NCBI RefSeq assembly: GCF_018691265.1
Contig: NW_024881300.1
Coordinates: forward strand, 5,965,546 to 6,029,545
Source: Tyto alba
Taxonomy: Eukaryota; Chordata; Aves; Strigiformes; Tytonidae
Direction: 5' to 3'
Length of the DNA stretch: 64,000 nucleotides
Positions 47,101-57,450 of the stretch are shown one piece after another (position 1 is the stretch's first letter; each line of letters starts with the position of its first letter). Position numbers and translations under genes: made by a program. The notes beneath the pieces were generated by a model. The model was not told where the DNA came from and did no database searches. It worked only from the letters and a program-made list of their open reading frames with translations.

Positions 47101-50100
47101 AAATCTTGTATCTGCTTTTCCATACAACAATATCACAAATGGTACATACAGTCAACTGAAATAGTTTGAGAGCCAGAGCTGAGATTCCCTATTCATAAGA
47201 ATTCTAAGCATGTATGCATGTTCTTGGAGGAACACATTACACAGTGTGTTGATATTAATGTACTCAGTACAGGCAAGACTTTCAGAACTGTGTGTTCACA
47301 AGTGTGTCATCTAAGTACTAATGTAAAGTATTTTGCATTTGGTTACAAATACCACTAGGTGATGCTCACAAGAACATCAAGGGGGAAAAAAGCCAATAAA
47401 CTCAACTAAGAAATAATCTATAAATATTAGAAAAAGTAAAAGACAATTAAAAACAAACAAACAAAAAAGAAAACAAACAAAAAAAACAACATAAAAGCAA
47501 CCAAACAATGGCACTTCACTGTAGTGAAGACGAAATACTGAATGGGAATAAACGAACCTCTACTAACTGCCAGGAGAAATGACAAGCCATGCTGTGCTGG
47601 CACAAACAGATGAGATCTTGTTAAGATACAAATAACCAGAAAACAGGGCTAGCACTTAGTTTTCACAGCACTTTTAATGCAAACGGTAACAAAGAAACAA
47701 AGCTTCTACCATAAATGAAAGTATCCAGAAGGTATCAATGAAGAAAACGACAGGAATTACTAGGCAGTGAAACAGGCCGAGTCGTTCTGTGAGCTATCGA
47801 GGCTATGCAGATTGTACAAAGATCCGATTATTCCAGCCTTTTCCATCTTAGAAATTCTAATATTTCTCTTGTCTACACGCTGATTATCATCTCTCCCCTT
47901 TCTCCCACTCCCTCCAAATCATACATACTTAGCAGCTTTGGGATTTCCTGCACCCTGTCAGTTCTGACAAACTGCAAAAAGACTGAAAAATTGCTGTGAC
48001 AAGGACAGAGACACCAACTCTGATATTGTGAAGAGCTACTATGAAAATACAGTCAAAAATACAAGTAAAACAACTGAGCAACTTTGTTATATTTTTGTAA
48101 CAGTAATGCTCTAAAATCAGTCTAAAATCACAGAAATGTACCTCTGTTTTCTTCCTCTTTGTTGACGAGGTTGATCTTCTTGAGGATATCTGAAAATGTC
48201 CTGAAAAATAGGCTCATACTTCTTAAAAATTACTGCAGAAACTGTAAAGTTTCTCTCTAATCTCTCAGTTCGTTCTCTGAATTGGGAGGGTAGATTTGCC
48301 ATGTCCTCCCACTTTTTCATCTTGTTAAAAAACTCGATCAAGCTGAAAATAACCAAATGAGTTAGGTGTAAAAGGGTTTGTTTGTTTGTTGGGTTTTTTT
48401 TGTTTGTCTTTTTTTTTTTTTTCCCCAGAAATGCACAACAGGTTTTCAACAAGTTTAATTTCTCCTTCCCAAATTACTGATACAATGGCGGTTACAAACA
48501 TGACAACGTACTCAGAGCCAATCCTTCACCCATAAACAAGCTCAGATAGCTTGCAAAACATTTTTATATCCTCAGTTGATGACCATGTTAACTGTAAATT
48601 ACAATTCTGGCTTTTCCTCACAAAGTCACAATCAGCTCCAACAGTCATATTACTCTAAAATCTGTATTACCCTAAGTTTTCTGAATAATATATTAACTTA
48701 AAAAAACCTCGGAGTTCTACAACGCTAAGAAGATTATACAAAGTATGGGAAAACCCCTAAATTTCACTTGATAAATTTGGCTTTCGTTTATTTTTCACTC
48801 CTTTATCTACACCTATTTTTTCAGTGTTATTGGTCTTTGATAGCCCAGATCACAGAAACAGTTTATCTACATTAAATTCCCTGAATTTCTGATTTGAAAA
48901 AAAAAAAAAAAATTAAAAGAACACTTGTATTGTTTAAACCAATAGCAATCCTTCAGCAGTAAAGATGGGGAGAAAAGGTGCATAAGAAGATTCTTTCCCC
49001 GCCTTCCCCCAATCTACTAAATTGTTATAAAATAGATTGTTTATATTATATAAAGTCAATTGCTTCAGGAAGTTTCTCTTAATTGCTTTACAGACAAACA
49101 TTTGATGCAAATTTGAATATCCAATTCTGACAAAACTTAAGTTTCATAAAACAATAATATGTGAAAAGCGAAGTCTTCTTACAAAGAAAAGGAAGATAAA
49201 TTGTGTGAATATTTTCACAACCAATTAAAAATGGATTCTCACATGAGAAGTTCACACTCTGCACACCCTTCAAAACCAGACCATTCTTTAGAGACTGGTT
49301 TCCTTCTCCTTTGAGAGAAGGAAATCAATCTCTGATTTTGAAAATCTGTGTTTCAACAACACAGTAATGACCAAATGGTGCTGTCCTACTTCTGTGGTAA
49401 TGAGCTGCAACAGAAAGATTCCAGTGACATAAAAGCAGGAAAAAAGCAAGATATTTAGCCTTTGTTCTCAATTTCTAAATTTCACAAGCTGATAAGCAGT
49501 TTTGGAGATTTTGTAAGTGTTTAAAAATTAGCAAAAAGTTACCTTTGCTCTGAACAGCGCAAAATTCTGGTTAAAGACACATAATTTCCCTCAGCTGTCC
49601 CTCTGCTCACAGTTGGAACTGCTTTTCTGCAAGCCACATACAAGGCACACGCTAGCCAGTGCAGATCATTTCCCTGTGAATTAAAACATCAGGCATCTAA
49701 AAGAGTTCACTGAAAATTAAAACATACATGTGCACACAGCATCAGGAAGGACAGAACTGTGACCCAACTGAATGAAGTTCAACCAGTGACAAAGTTGATT
49801 CCTTGTTTCAAAGTTCTGTTGAGCTACTTTGTGTTTTTTTAACTAGAAAAAAAAAAAAAAAAAACAGGTGCCAAGCAGATACTTAACACTGAACTGTGTC
49901 AAATTACATAGTTACTAGTTATCTTTATAAATTTCACACTTGACCTAAAGTTTAGCAGTATATCTTTAGCGGTGTTGTTCTCCTATAATAACATCTTGTA
50001 CTGCCGTGATGTTAAAAAAAAATATATGTATGTAAAAAGTACAGTTCCTTGCTATCAGAACATTCATCTGTCCTGGACAGACAGTGAGAACATAAAAATC

Positions 50101-51219
50101 TAGTTTCCATTTTTCTCTGTATTATACAGCAGAACAATTACTCAACCTGGTACCTAAAGACAGAAATTAATTCCAACGAAAACCTTCAAAATCTTATTCT
50201 CCTTCTTCGATTAAAAAATAACGTTTAATCGGGAAAAAGACAGTAAAAAGTAAGAGGTGCACAGAACGCTGCATTCGATGCCGCGGGTTTCGTGGGCGAT
50301 GTGGCATCACGGGGCCAGAGGAGCACACGCCGCCGGTACAACACGAGTTTTCTGTCCGAGGTTCCCAGCCCGCTGCTGAGGGCGGCGGGAGTGAGAGACC
50401 CCCGGCCCCGCGCAGCCCGGGCTGACGCGCTTTTCTCCTAAGCGCCACCTTTATTTTCGAAAAGCCGCCGGGTTAAAAGGCATCTCCCGACGAAAGCCGG
50501 CGCGGCACTTCATGCCACCCTTTTAAAGGACGGTGTTACAAAACCTGCACGCCTTGAACCATCCGCGAGGCTTCGTTATTTATTCTAATAGGGCTGAAAT
50601 AATTATCTCCCTGGTCAACTGAACAGCTACTGATAAGCGTTCACTGTATTACGTTTGCCAGCCTAAAGTAAGAAGGCTCCAGCGATACGACCGCTTTTAT
50701 TTTTAACTCCTGTTCACCGCTATGACTGGGGATTATTATTATTTTTTCATTTCCAATGCTCTCTCTGCGCGATGAGGGGCCGGGCCGGGCCTGAGGGCCG
50801 CGGCGGGACCCTCGAGCGGGCCGGGCCGGGCCAGGCCAGGCCAGGCCGGGAGCGGGGAACGTGCCCCGGCTGGGCCGCGCCTCAGCGCCGGGAGGAGCGA
50901 CCGCCATGCCCCCAGGGCCGTCCCCTTCCCTCCCCGCCGCTTAACCCTCTCCGTCCCGCCGCGCTGCCCAACCGCCTCAGCGCGGCCACCACACCCCCCA
51001 GCCCCCACCCCCGCCCCTCACCTCCAGCGTGTAGTTGCGCTTCATGCTCTGGTAGCTGAGCCAGGCCTCGGAACGAGCGCGCTCGTCCATGTTGAGGCTG
51101 CTGCAGAGCTCCTCGTAGCGCTGCCGGGTGTCCCCGTCCTCGCCCGGCGGGGAGGGGGCGGCGGAGCGGGCCCCCCCCCCGGCCCCCGCCTCGGCCTCCT
51201 CCTCCTCCTCGCCCGGCAT
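28995..51219 (-). CDS. RBL2: RBL2 (p130) retinoblastoma-like pocket protein, gene span
   Basis: Twenty-two coding exons, each with GT-AG junctions, join in frame to 3,387 bases: 1,128 residues plus stop (human 1,139). Order: acidic N terminus (1-30); N-terminal cyclin-like domain (about 35-300); pocket A (about 385-607); spacer (608-827) with the RRRLF cyclin/CDK-docking motif at 666-670; pocket B (about 828-1,017); C-terminal tail with SP/TP sites and basic clusters KKRG and PAKRIC. Known role: nuclear E2F4/5-binding repressor that forms the DREAM complex in quiescent cells and is inactivated by CDK phosphorylation. The start codon has G at -3 and matches the human MP start. The gene reads away from CHD9 in tandem and converges with AKTIP, as in human. 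The spacer is unusually Pro/Ala-rich. Confidence 0.98.
29872..30036 (-). CDS. RBL2: RBL2 exon 21 (residues 1018-1072)
   Basis: Encodes ADSPPLSPYPFVRIGSPRRI to SPREKIFYYFSSSPSK. Confidence 0.97.
30476..30678 (-). CDS. RBL2: RBL2 exon 20 (residues 950-1017)
   Basis: Encodes SRDSSPVMRSSSTLPGPQPS, SAPPTPTRLTG and ERGDLIQFYNNIYIEQIKEF. Several CDK-type SP/TP sites. Confidence 0.96.
31526..31643 (-). CDS. RBL2: RBL2 exon 19 (residues 911-950)
   Basis: Encodes VYRSVLIKGGRRRCRSGSSD then SSSQQNSPTDRSKERNKER, the Ser/Arg-rich insert within pocket B. Confidence 0.95.
32029..32100 (-). CDS. RBL2: RBL2 exon 18 (residues 887-910), pocket B
   Basis: Encodes VTKEDRSFQNIMRCYRTQPQ and AKSH; 72 bases, both ends in phase 0, so skipping would keep the frame. 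Confidence 0.96.
32267..32443 (-). CDS. RBL2: RBL2 exon 17 (residues 828-886), pocket B
   Basis: Encodes VYHLASVRLRDLCVKLDISD to HLDQLLMCAIYVMAK, core of pocket B. Confidence 0.97.
33017..33291 (-). CDS. RBL2: RBL2 exon 16 (residues 736-827), spacer
   Basis: Encodes IANENGGITFFPVQVNVGTQ, then a Pro/Ala-rich region where human p130 is Gln/Ser-rich, and ends LALFFRK at the entry to pocket B. Confidence 0.95.
33796..34068 (-). CDS. RBL2: RBL2 exon 15 (residues 645-736), spacer
   Basis: Encodes SPTTLYDRYSSP, the RRRLF docking motif (666-670), and SVTPVPGQTLVTVATATVTA. Very GC-rich. Confidence 0.96.
34710..34821 (-). CDS. RBL2: RBL2 exon 14 (residues 608-645)
   Basis: Encodes VMPPQYFERSAGNSVVGSPL then TPRRINEVRAESGGLGK. 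Start of the spacer, with the CDK-type site SPLTPRR. Confidence 0.95.
35267..35431 (-). CDS. RBL2: RBL2 exon 13 (residues 553-607)
   Basis: Encodes VIEVFIRAEDGLCREVVKHL to RDNENKVPSCEE, the end of pocket A. Confidence 0.97.
35834..35971 (-). CDS. RBL2: RBL2 exon 12 (residues 507-552)
   Basis: Encodes AILEQDVFHRSLLACCLEIV to EIFEIPVYHFYK, a highly conserved pocket A segment. Confidence 0.97.
36329..36432 (-). CDS. RBL2: RBL2 exon 11 (residues 472-506)
   Basis: Encodes VASKHFRRAEVLYYKVLESV followed by IEQERRRLGDTDLS, pocket A. Phase 0 at the end. Confidence 0.95.
37306..37415 (-). CDS. RBL2: RBL2 exon 10 (residues 435-472)
   Basis: Encodes ACSRDPSQSIANRVKEMYEA then YCQSVQSEGEFSNFSK. More diverged from human than neighbouring pocket exons. 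Confidence 0.94.
38086..38252 (-). CDS. RBL2: RBL2 exon 9 (residues 380-435), start of pocket A
   Basis: Encodes SKSLRITTPLTGRKYIKESN and SLSRLHTMLAGLKNAPSENL. The TPLTG motif marks the entry to pocket A. Confidence 0.96.
40150..40336 (-). CDS. RBL2: RBL2 exon 8 (residues 317-379)
   Basis: Encodes KAINKAYEEYVLSVGNLDER, then IFLGEDADEEIGTLTRCLN, ending QQHFDR in phase 0. Confidence 0.97.
41058..41122 (-). CDS. RBL2: RBL2 exon 7 (residues 296-317)
   Basis: Encodes LLKGKDENLTGFLDPGNFGD then Ser and two bases of Phe317. Confidence 0.95.
41227..41387 (-). CDS. RBL2: RBL2 exon 6 (residues 242-295)
   Basis: Encodes LPEDFHSKDYKVSSDPPCII to EHFWKPYIRKLFDKK. The donor AAG|GTTGGT departs from consensus at +3 to +5 and precedes the shortest intron of the gene (104 bases). 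Confidence 0.94.
42292..42420 (-). CDS. RBL2: RBL2 exon 5 (residues 199-242)
   Basis: Encodes GNFPMISDDLVNSYHLLLCA and LDLVYGNALQCPNRKELLNP. Starts and ends inside Gly codons. Confidence 0.96.
42421..46629 (-). other. RBL2: RBL2 intron 4
   Basis: The largest RBL2 intron, AT-rich, with a 24-base A run at 44,976-44,999 (plus strand). No nested gene or clear repeat family was recognised. The other RBL2 introns (104-1,897 bases) likewise hold only simple repeats, such as the (AAAC)-rich stretch near 47,450-47,490 in intron 3. Confidence 0.65.
46630..46694 (-). CDS. RBL2: RBL2 exon 4 (residues 177-199)
   Basis: Encodes RQPCTVTEVFQFCWVLFVHA followed by K and one base of Gly199. A 4.2-kb intron, the longest in the gene, follows. 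Confidence 0.95.
48142..48342 (-). CDS. RBL2: RBL2 exon 3 (residues 110-177)
   Basis: Encodes LIEFFNKMKKWEDMANLPSQ through EDQPRQQRGRKQR, almost identical to human p130. Confidence 0.97.
49543..49673 (-). CDS. RBL2: RBL2 exon 2 (residues 67-110)
   Basis: Encodes GNDLHWLACALYVACRKAVP then TVSRGTAEGNYVSLTRILRC, part of the N-terminal cyclin-like fold. Leaves two bases of Ser110. Confidence 0.95.
51022..51219 (-). CDS. RBL2: RBL2 exon 1 (residues 1-66)
   Basis: Encodes MPGEEEEEAEAG, a Gly/Ala/Pro stretch, then RYEELCSSLNMDERARSEAW. It lacks the long proline run of human p130. Ends in phase 0 at CTG GAG|GTGAGG. Confidence 0.95.
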
Positions 51220-51230
51220 CCCGCGCCCCG

Positions 51231-51244
51231 GCGCTAGGGGGCAG
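51231..51244 (+). promoter_or_regulatory. CTCF-like motif in RBL2 5' region
   Basis: GCGCTAGGGGGCAG fits the CTCF core CCASYAGRKGGCRS at all but one or two positions. It lies 12 bases upstream of the RBL2 start codon and points rightward, away from the motif at 4,023. Confidence 0.5.
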
Positions 51245-51267
51245 CGCCGCGCCGCCCCTGCCCGCAC

Positions 51268-51279
51268 TGCGCCTGCGCC
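51268..51279. promoter_or_regulatory. NRF1-like site
   Basis: TGCGCCTGCGCC differs by one central base from the NRF1 palindrome TGCGCATGCGC. It is 49 bases upstream of the RBL2 ATG. Confidence 0.4.
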
Positions 51280-51373
51280 ACCGCCGCCACCGCCCCTCGG
51301 CCTCGCGACCCGCGTTCGAATCCAAACGGCCCAGCGCCGGGCCCCGCCCCCCCGCCCGCCGCCGCGCCCTCTC

Positions 51374-51378
51374 ATTGG
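51374..51378 (-). promoter_or_regulatory. RBL2: CCAAT box of RBL2
   Basis: Plus-strand ATTGG is CCAAT in the RBL2 direction, 155 bases upstream of the ATG. Confidence 0.55.
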
Positions 51379-51699
51379 CCGGCGGGACAGGGCCCGCCCC
51401 GTCCGCGTCCTCCTCGCTGCGCGCAGGCGCGTCCCACCCGCCGCCGCGCCACAGGCTTCCCCTCCCGCCATGCCCAGCGGTAGCGGCCCCGCCCTGCCGC
51501 CCACCCCCCCCCCCCCCCCGCCCCCATCCCGGTCCCGATCCGGCCCCCGGCCCCGGCCCGGAGCGGCGCGAACTGCCGGCTGGAGGAAGGAACGGGGAGA
51601 GGTGCGGGCCCTGCCCGCGCCCGCCTGCCCGCGCCCGCCTGGCAGGAGCGCGGGGCCCGCGGGCCTCATTCACAGCGGCCGGAGGCCAGCAGGGCTGTG

Positions 51700-54600
51700 A
51701 GGGCAGAGCAGTTACACAAATGGGTCGGAGACACACTTACAGAGGGAGGTTTTCATCAGCAAAACGAAAAGATCACTGGTTAACTGTCAGACCGTTAAAT
51801 AAAACCGAAAGACAATGAACTGATGGGCAGTTAACTGGGCTGAGTGTTCACACAACAGAGTAGAAACAACAGTTCTTCAACTACATTTGAAGAGTTTCAC
51901 ATCATTAGGAAGAAAAAAAACCCACTCTCAAAACAAGGCCACAAAATAACAAAGATTCAGTTTTCATTTAAACAAGTGATTCGAGTCAAAACTCTGAAAT
52001 GGCTGTCCCAATCACTGACTGGGGCGACTTCAGTTTTCAAAGGACAAACGGCAACACTGGGCAGATACAGCAAGAGCTCCTGCTGCGATGGCCCTGCTGA
52101 CCCGAGAGGAGACTCCCAAAATGAAGCTTCAAGGAGAGGTCAGGCCAAGGGCAGGCACATGTGAATTCAGAGATCAGTAAACCAGGCTGTACTTCATTAA
52201 GAGATTCATTGACTATGCCAGTTTGCTTTGGTACTACTGACATTCCAATGCTAACAACAATGACCCCTTCAGGGGAGAAAAGAAACATCAAGAAAAGATG
52301 AATTGGCTAACCTGAGAAGTTATCCAGGACACGAGTGTGCGTTTTCAGCCAGTGGCAAGGGCACCAGAAGGCCGCACAAAGCCTGAGCTGGCTCTGGAAG
52401 ATGGCGATGGCAGTGGGGTCCCCTGTGCCTGCGGCCCCCCAGCCCGCCAGCACAACCTGGGGGTCTTGCCCATGTCACTGGAATATTAAAAACTAATGGT
52501 TAGGCTGTATCTAATGTCTCACATCTCTTTTCAACACAAAGGAGGAGCTGTGCACTTTGTGGAGAGGCAGCAGTTGTTATGAGGTGTGCAGGGCACTGAT
52601 GGGAGGCTCGCTGCTGCCCGGAAGCCTGTGTATAAATACTGTAGGGCTTTTCTGGTAAGCTAGATTTACAGTATTTTTTTAAAGCAGAAAGCAGCAATAG
52701 ATACTTTCTAGTGAGAAACATTAATCTACTCTTTCAAAATCCTTCATCTTAAAAAAAAAAACAAACAAACAAAAAACCCCAATGAACACCCACAGTATTA
52801 AAACATAAACAAAGCCAAAGTTAAAGGTATGGTTATGCTGTGATTTCAGCTGCATACTCCTCTATGTTTCTATGCATCCAGAATTTATAAATGGTTTAAC
52901 TTTACTGCCCTTGTATGGATGACTTAATAAAGGATATTTTTTCATTTAGCGATCTACTGAAAACTTAAGAAACTTTTCAGATGTAATAGACTCACTGAAA
53001 TATTTTTCATCCCCGGGGACTTAACTTCACCTCTCCCTGCTTTTTTTACCCCTTACAAAGAAGCAGTAATTTTATTCAAGACAATAGCAATGTTCAGCAT
53101 GAACACTGAAATAAAGAGATCTCATTTGGCATACTAATTACTTGAATAATTTTCACTACCGGATTCCATATTGTATCTACCAACATTGTGAGAATAAGTT
53201 ACAGCCACTAGTGTCACCACTAATGCAAAACTCCAATGGGGGTACCACAGACATTCTCTCAGGCTGGATCCCTGAGAGCTGCTAGCCTATCCTACAATAA
53301 AATACATTTTTTTTTACTGTTTTGGAGTTTCAGAAACTTAGCTGGTGACCATGCTATGAAATGGACTTCTGTATGAACTACAAATGGTAGTGAGAGCATC
53401 GAAAGGCTTCAGGCACATGCATTTATTTGGTTTCTGCCTCCCCCACCCTGTGTCACTCTGAGGAATGCAGCCATGTCAAGCTGTGCTGTCCAGACAGGCG
53501 GCACTCCACAGGACACAGATACTGTTGGCAGCTCACAGTACAACTAACAAACCTTTTCAAAACAGGGTTACACAAAAGTAAGGCAAATGGCCTCAAATTC
53601 TTTCCATCCTGGTGACATGGATAATAAGATGTATTTTCCTTGCAAGATATAAGGAACAGGTAGCAAATCTTGAGGCCAGACACATACTGCACAGTCATAG
53701 CACAGGCCCTGACTGTACTGGCCCCAAGCAGTAAAGACTGACTGTGACAAGAAATTTCTGAAACAGTGGTGAATGTGGTCTACCTGCAGAGAAATAAAGT
53801 AGCCTCCCAGATAACGCTGGATACCCACCAGGCAAAGTCTGATCTCCTAATAAGGAAAGTCCAAGATGACCAACTCTTGGAAGTATTGGTATAAAGAGAA
53901 AAACACACCATAGAAACCTTTCTTCCAGTGTTGCCCCTGGGACCTTCCCAACACAGCCAGTCTCCTGATACTTCAGATGCTAGGAATCTGCCAACATTTG
54001 GTATTTTACCTTAAGCCTCAGTTGATGAAGACCAATGATTACATGAGTATTTCACCTCTCTTTGGAAAAGGAGAATGTTTCTTCATCTCATGACTCCCAA
54101 GAAACATTAATAACACTAAAAAGCAAAACCAAAACCAATCAGTTTACTTATATTCAAATTGCTGCTGCGTTAAAAAAAATGCAACGTACACTTACCTTAT
54201 TTAGGGAGTAGGAGTTACAAACTCTGCTTTACAGGAGCAAAAAACTGAGCTCTGACCACCTGCTTTGAGAAGCTGAACAGAGATCAAACAGCGTGAAGCA
54301 AAGGAGCTGACAGAGCAGTTCCCAAATCAAAAGCTGTTCTCTTCTCAGACCAGAAAACAGCTTGAGGATATGCGATCAGTTTTGACCATCACTGGTGAGA
54401 AGGAGATAACAATGATACCATAATCTGACATAAGGATGCCAAGAATTCCCCAAACCAGCCTCCCTTATATGCAGAAGAGATTGTAAAAGGGTGGGGCACG
54501 GAATACCATACCTGGAACACTCATGAGCACTTTGCACTTAGGGCTCATTCACAGTTGAAACAGACAAGAGGCAGGGGAAAAAAAAAAGTCCAAAAGTCCT

Positions 54601-57450
54601 AGTTTTGCACAGTAACTATGGCAGGATCTTGTGAATGGCACTTGCTTTACTTCCTTGTGAGATCCTGGAAGGAGGCAATGTAAAAAAAAGTACAACCATA
54701 GCCTTCATTTCTTCAATTTGAAAATGTCCCTGCCTCCTTTTAAGTGGAGAAATGCTAGAGTTTGAGTAACGCTAAGTAGTGTGAATTTTTAAAAAAATAA
54801 TCTGAATGTTTGCTAGCTAGAATATAAAATATTCTGAATTGAAGCTAAAATTTAGATTATGCAAGTCATTTGGGGCCATAGCTACTCTGAATTCAGTTAC
54901 TTACCTGTATGTACTTCTCCATTTCAAGACTTCAGCCCACCCTATTCAGTGGAAAGGTTTCCCGAATTATTTGTATTTATTTCTCAGTGTTCCTAAAATG
55001 CTGCGTTAAAAATTGAAACATAACAATCGAAATGTTATCATTTCTGACAGACTGGAACTTTTCCCAGTAATGAATGATGTGATTTACGGACACCACTGGA
55101 GCTATAATGCATTTCAACATCCTTTCTCTACGTATATCATTAATATTTTCAATGGACCTCCTTCACATATACGTTTAGTAACACAGTTACTAAAAGCTAG
55201 AAAAGGTTTTTCTCCCAAAAGAATACTTCTCCTTAAGGAAATGTTAACTGAAACTTATCTTTGACAGAGACACTTAACCATCAGAAGTCCCTGCTGTATC
55301 TTCTAAGAAAAAAAAAAAATAATTTTACAAATCATTAGTTGAAAATACTGATCAAGATGTTCTTACTGTTTAGTTATGGAGAGCTATTATCTTTATTTCC
55401 TTTTCCTCTAAAAGTAACAAAGAAATGATATCCCCTGTCTGTGTAACATTAGGGCCATTTAGATAAGCCAGGAAAATTATTTTGTAAACTCCCATTGCTA
55501 TGCTAGTATAATTAGTCTCCTCTGTAGACACCAGCATAACTCCAATATCCCAACAACGTACACATGGGAAATACGAAGTGTTGGTCAACTACAGCAGTGT
55601 AAATCCCACGTTACACCGATATAACAACTAAATATTAGCAACTTTCACCTCACAAATAATAGAATGCTACACTGCAGATCCCTTTATATTAACCTTGTGT
55701 GCCAGGCACGCTTCATCTCACTACAGCCTAAATGCGGGCATTAAGAAGTAAACACTCATTTTGATGGTGTATCAGTACTCTCGTACAGAACAGTAAATGA
55801 AAAATAGATTACTACATAACATAGCAGAAATCATTTTCTCAGACACAAGACAACAAATAGGACAGGAATTTGCCTGGGACACCTTGTTAATAGTCTCACT
55901 GAATCATCATATCCAGATACTGATTCAAAACAGTTCAAAGGGAGTGCAAGAAATTGAACACCAATACTGTGCCCAGATCATCTGTTCCTTGGAAACACTT
56001 TAACTGAAAAATAGATCTAGTTTTATTTCAATTCACAGACTAAAAGGATTGTAAAATTACAAGTCATAATTCCTCCCTTATTTTTAAATCTGTTACAGTT
56101 TTCTGATAGAACTGCTAAAAATAAATGTAAAAAATACTATGAGGGATTCTGCAGAAGTTCCAAAGAAAAAAGAAACAGGGGAGCACATGAGAACAGAGAT
56201 CATACCCATATATGCATTTTTATCACCTGGGTACAGATCTGAGAAAGCAGCAGCTCAGGAAAAATGATCATTATCTGAAGACAAAATTCAGACTGAAATA
56301 AGAAAAAGGATACCCCTGAATCATCCAAGTGCAGTTACAGGTTATAACAAAAAGGCACCTGACAACCAGGAGACAACTCGTGTCCGGGAGAAATGTCCAT
56401 GCCCTGTATGAAATAAATGAAAAATAGCGATAGTAAGTGCTGTGTACATAACTGAAAGATTTAGTAAATATGTAGAAAGCAATGCAGACTTTTTAAAGAA
56501 AGATTCAAAAGGTACTCCACTGACAACAGACCTACCCTGGAACATTAGATGCATCATTATTTCAGGTTAAGTCAACTTTTGGACCAGGACCTAGACGGTA
56601 TACTCCTTTTTAACCATAACTACTAAATGGCTGAACAACAGCTTATTTAGTTTGTAAGACAATAGAATTACAGGAAATTGATTCCCAGAAAAATTATACA
56701 AAATTATACAGTAAGGCATCATTTGGGGGGGGGGGGAAAGGTGTGTGTGTGTTACATCTATATCTTGATTTTTTTTTTTTTTTGTGTGTGTGGGGGGAGG
56801 GCAGGTAGGTCTTCAGAGTCAGTTCAGTTTTAATTTAACTTTTGCTGCTGAAAGATGCATGTTTAATCCTTACACAGACAGCATTATTCTCACATATTGA
56901 GGCCGACATCATGGGTAGTCAAAGAATATGTTTAATAAAAAATAATTAAACTTCCATTTGCTCTATAGAACATCATAGAAAGTAATTCAATAAATTACAA
57001 ATGACTTTTTAAGACGCTTGTTCAACTACAGAAAGCAAATTCAGACTACACAGAACACAACTGGCAAATATTGCAAATGTCCAAAAAAAAAAAACCCTGG
57101 ACTAAGACTTGGATCATGAAGCCTGAAACAAGGGATAGAAATACAAGGCAATAACAGCTAAGGTTCTTTTAGTAACTACCAACACACACTTTATCATCAC
57201 CTTGGATATCCTTTTAATTTTAACTTCAGTATTAGTGTAATTCTACTGAGGTTTCCTTATAACCCTTAACTTTATACAACCGTATTTGCATATAGTTTAG
57301 CTGATAGTAGGACATTTTTCCCCTTCTGGTTCAAACTGATTAAAAATAAACCCAATATATTATGTTCAAGTCTACACCAGCCTTCATTACTTGAAACTGT
57401 AATTGCCTTATTACATAGAAAGAATTACTAGAATGGTAACCAAACTCACT
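51700..57450. other. RBL2-CHD9 intergenic region
   Basis: No gene was recognised between the RBL2 promoter and the presumed end of CHD9. Open frames are short and unstructured. Low-complexity sequence includes an (AAAC)-rich stretch near 52,750, a 12-G run with (GT)n at 56,725-56,752 and T/GT/G runs near 56,768-56,800. Confidence 0.6.
56725..56800. repeat. G12/(GT)n/T-run low-complexity cluster
   Basis: A 12-G run (56,725-56,736), a GT repeat, a poly(T) run and a second GT/G run follow each other within 80 bases, directly after a tandem AAATTATACA pair at 56,691-56,710. Confidence 0.85.

Larger units (their letters stand above)
50770..51680 (-). promoter_or_regulatory. RBL2: RBL2 CpG-island promoter
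   Basis: A dense CpG island covers exon 1 and about 450 bases upstream. Upstream of the ATG are a CTCF-like motif (51,231-51,244), an NRF1-like palindrome (51,268-51,279), a CCAAT box (ATTGG at 51,374-51,378) and an E2F-like GGCGCGAA (51,565-51,572). No TATA box was seen. Confidence 0.85.

Noticed and set aside
51313..51322. GTTCGAATCC, like a tRNA B box
   Set aside because: No A box or cloverleaf-forming sequence at the right distance; it lies in the RBL2 promoter.
50882..51736. 284-codon minus-strand open frame
   Set aside because: Out of frame with RBL2 exon 1 and made of Gly/Arg/Ala low-complexity sequence from the CpG island.
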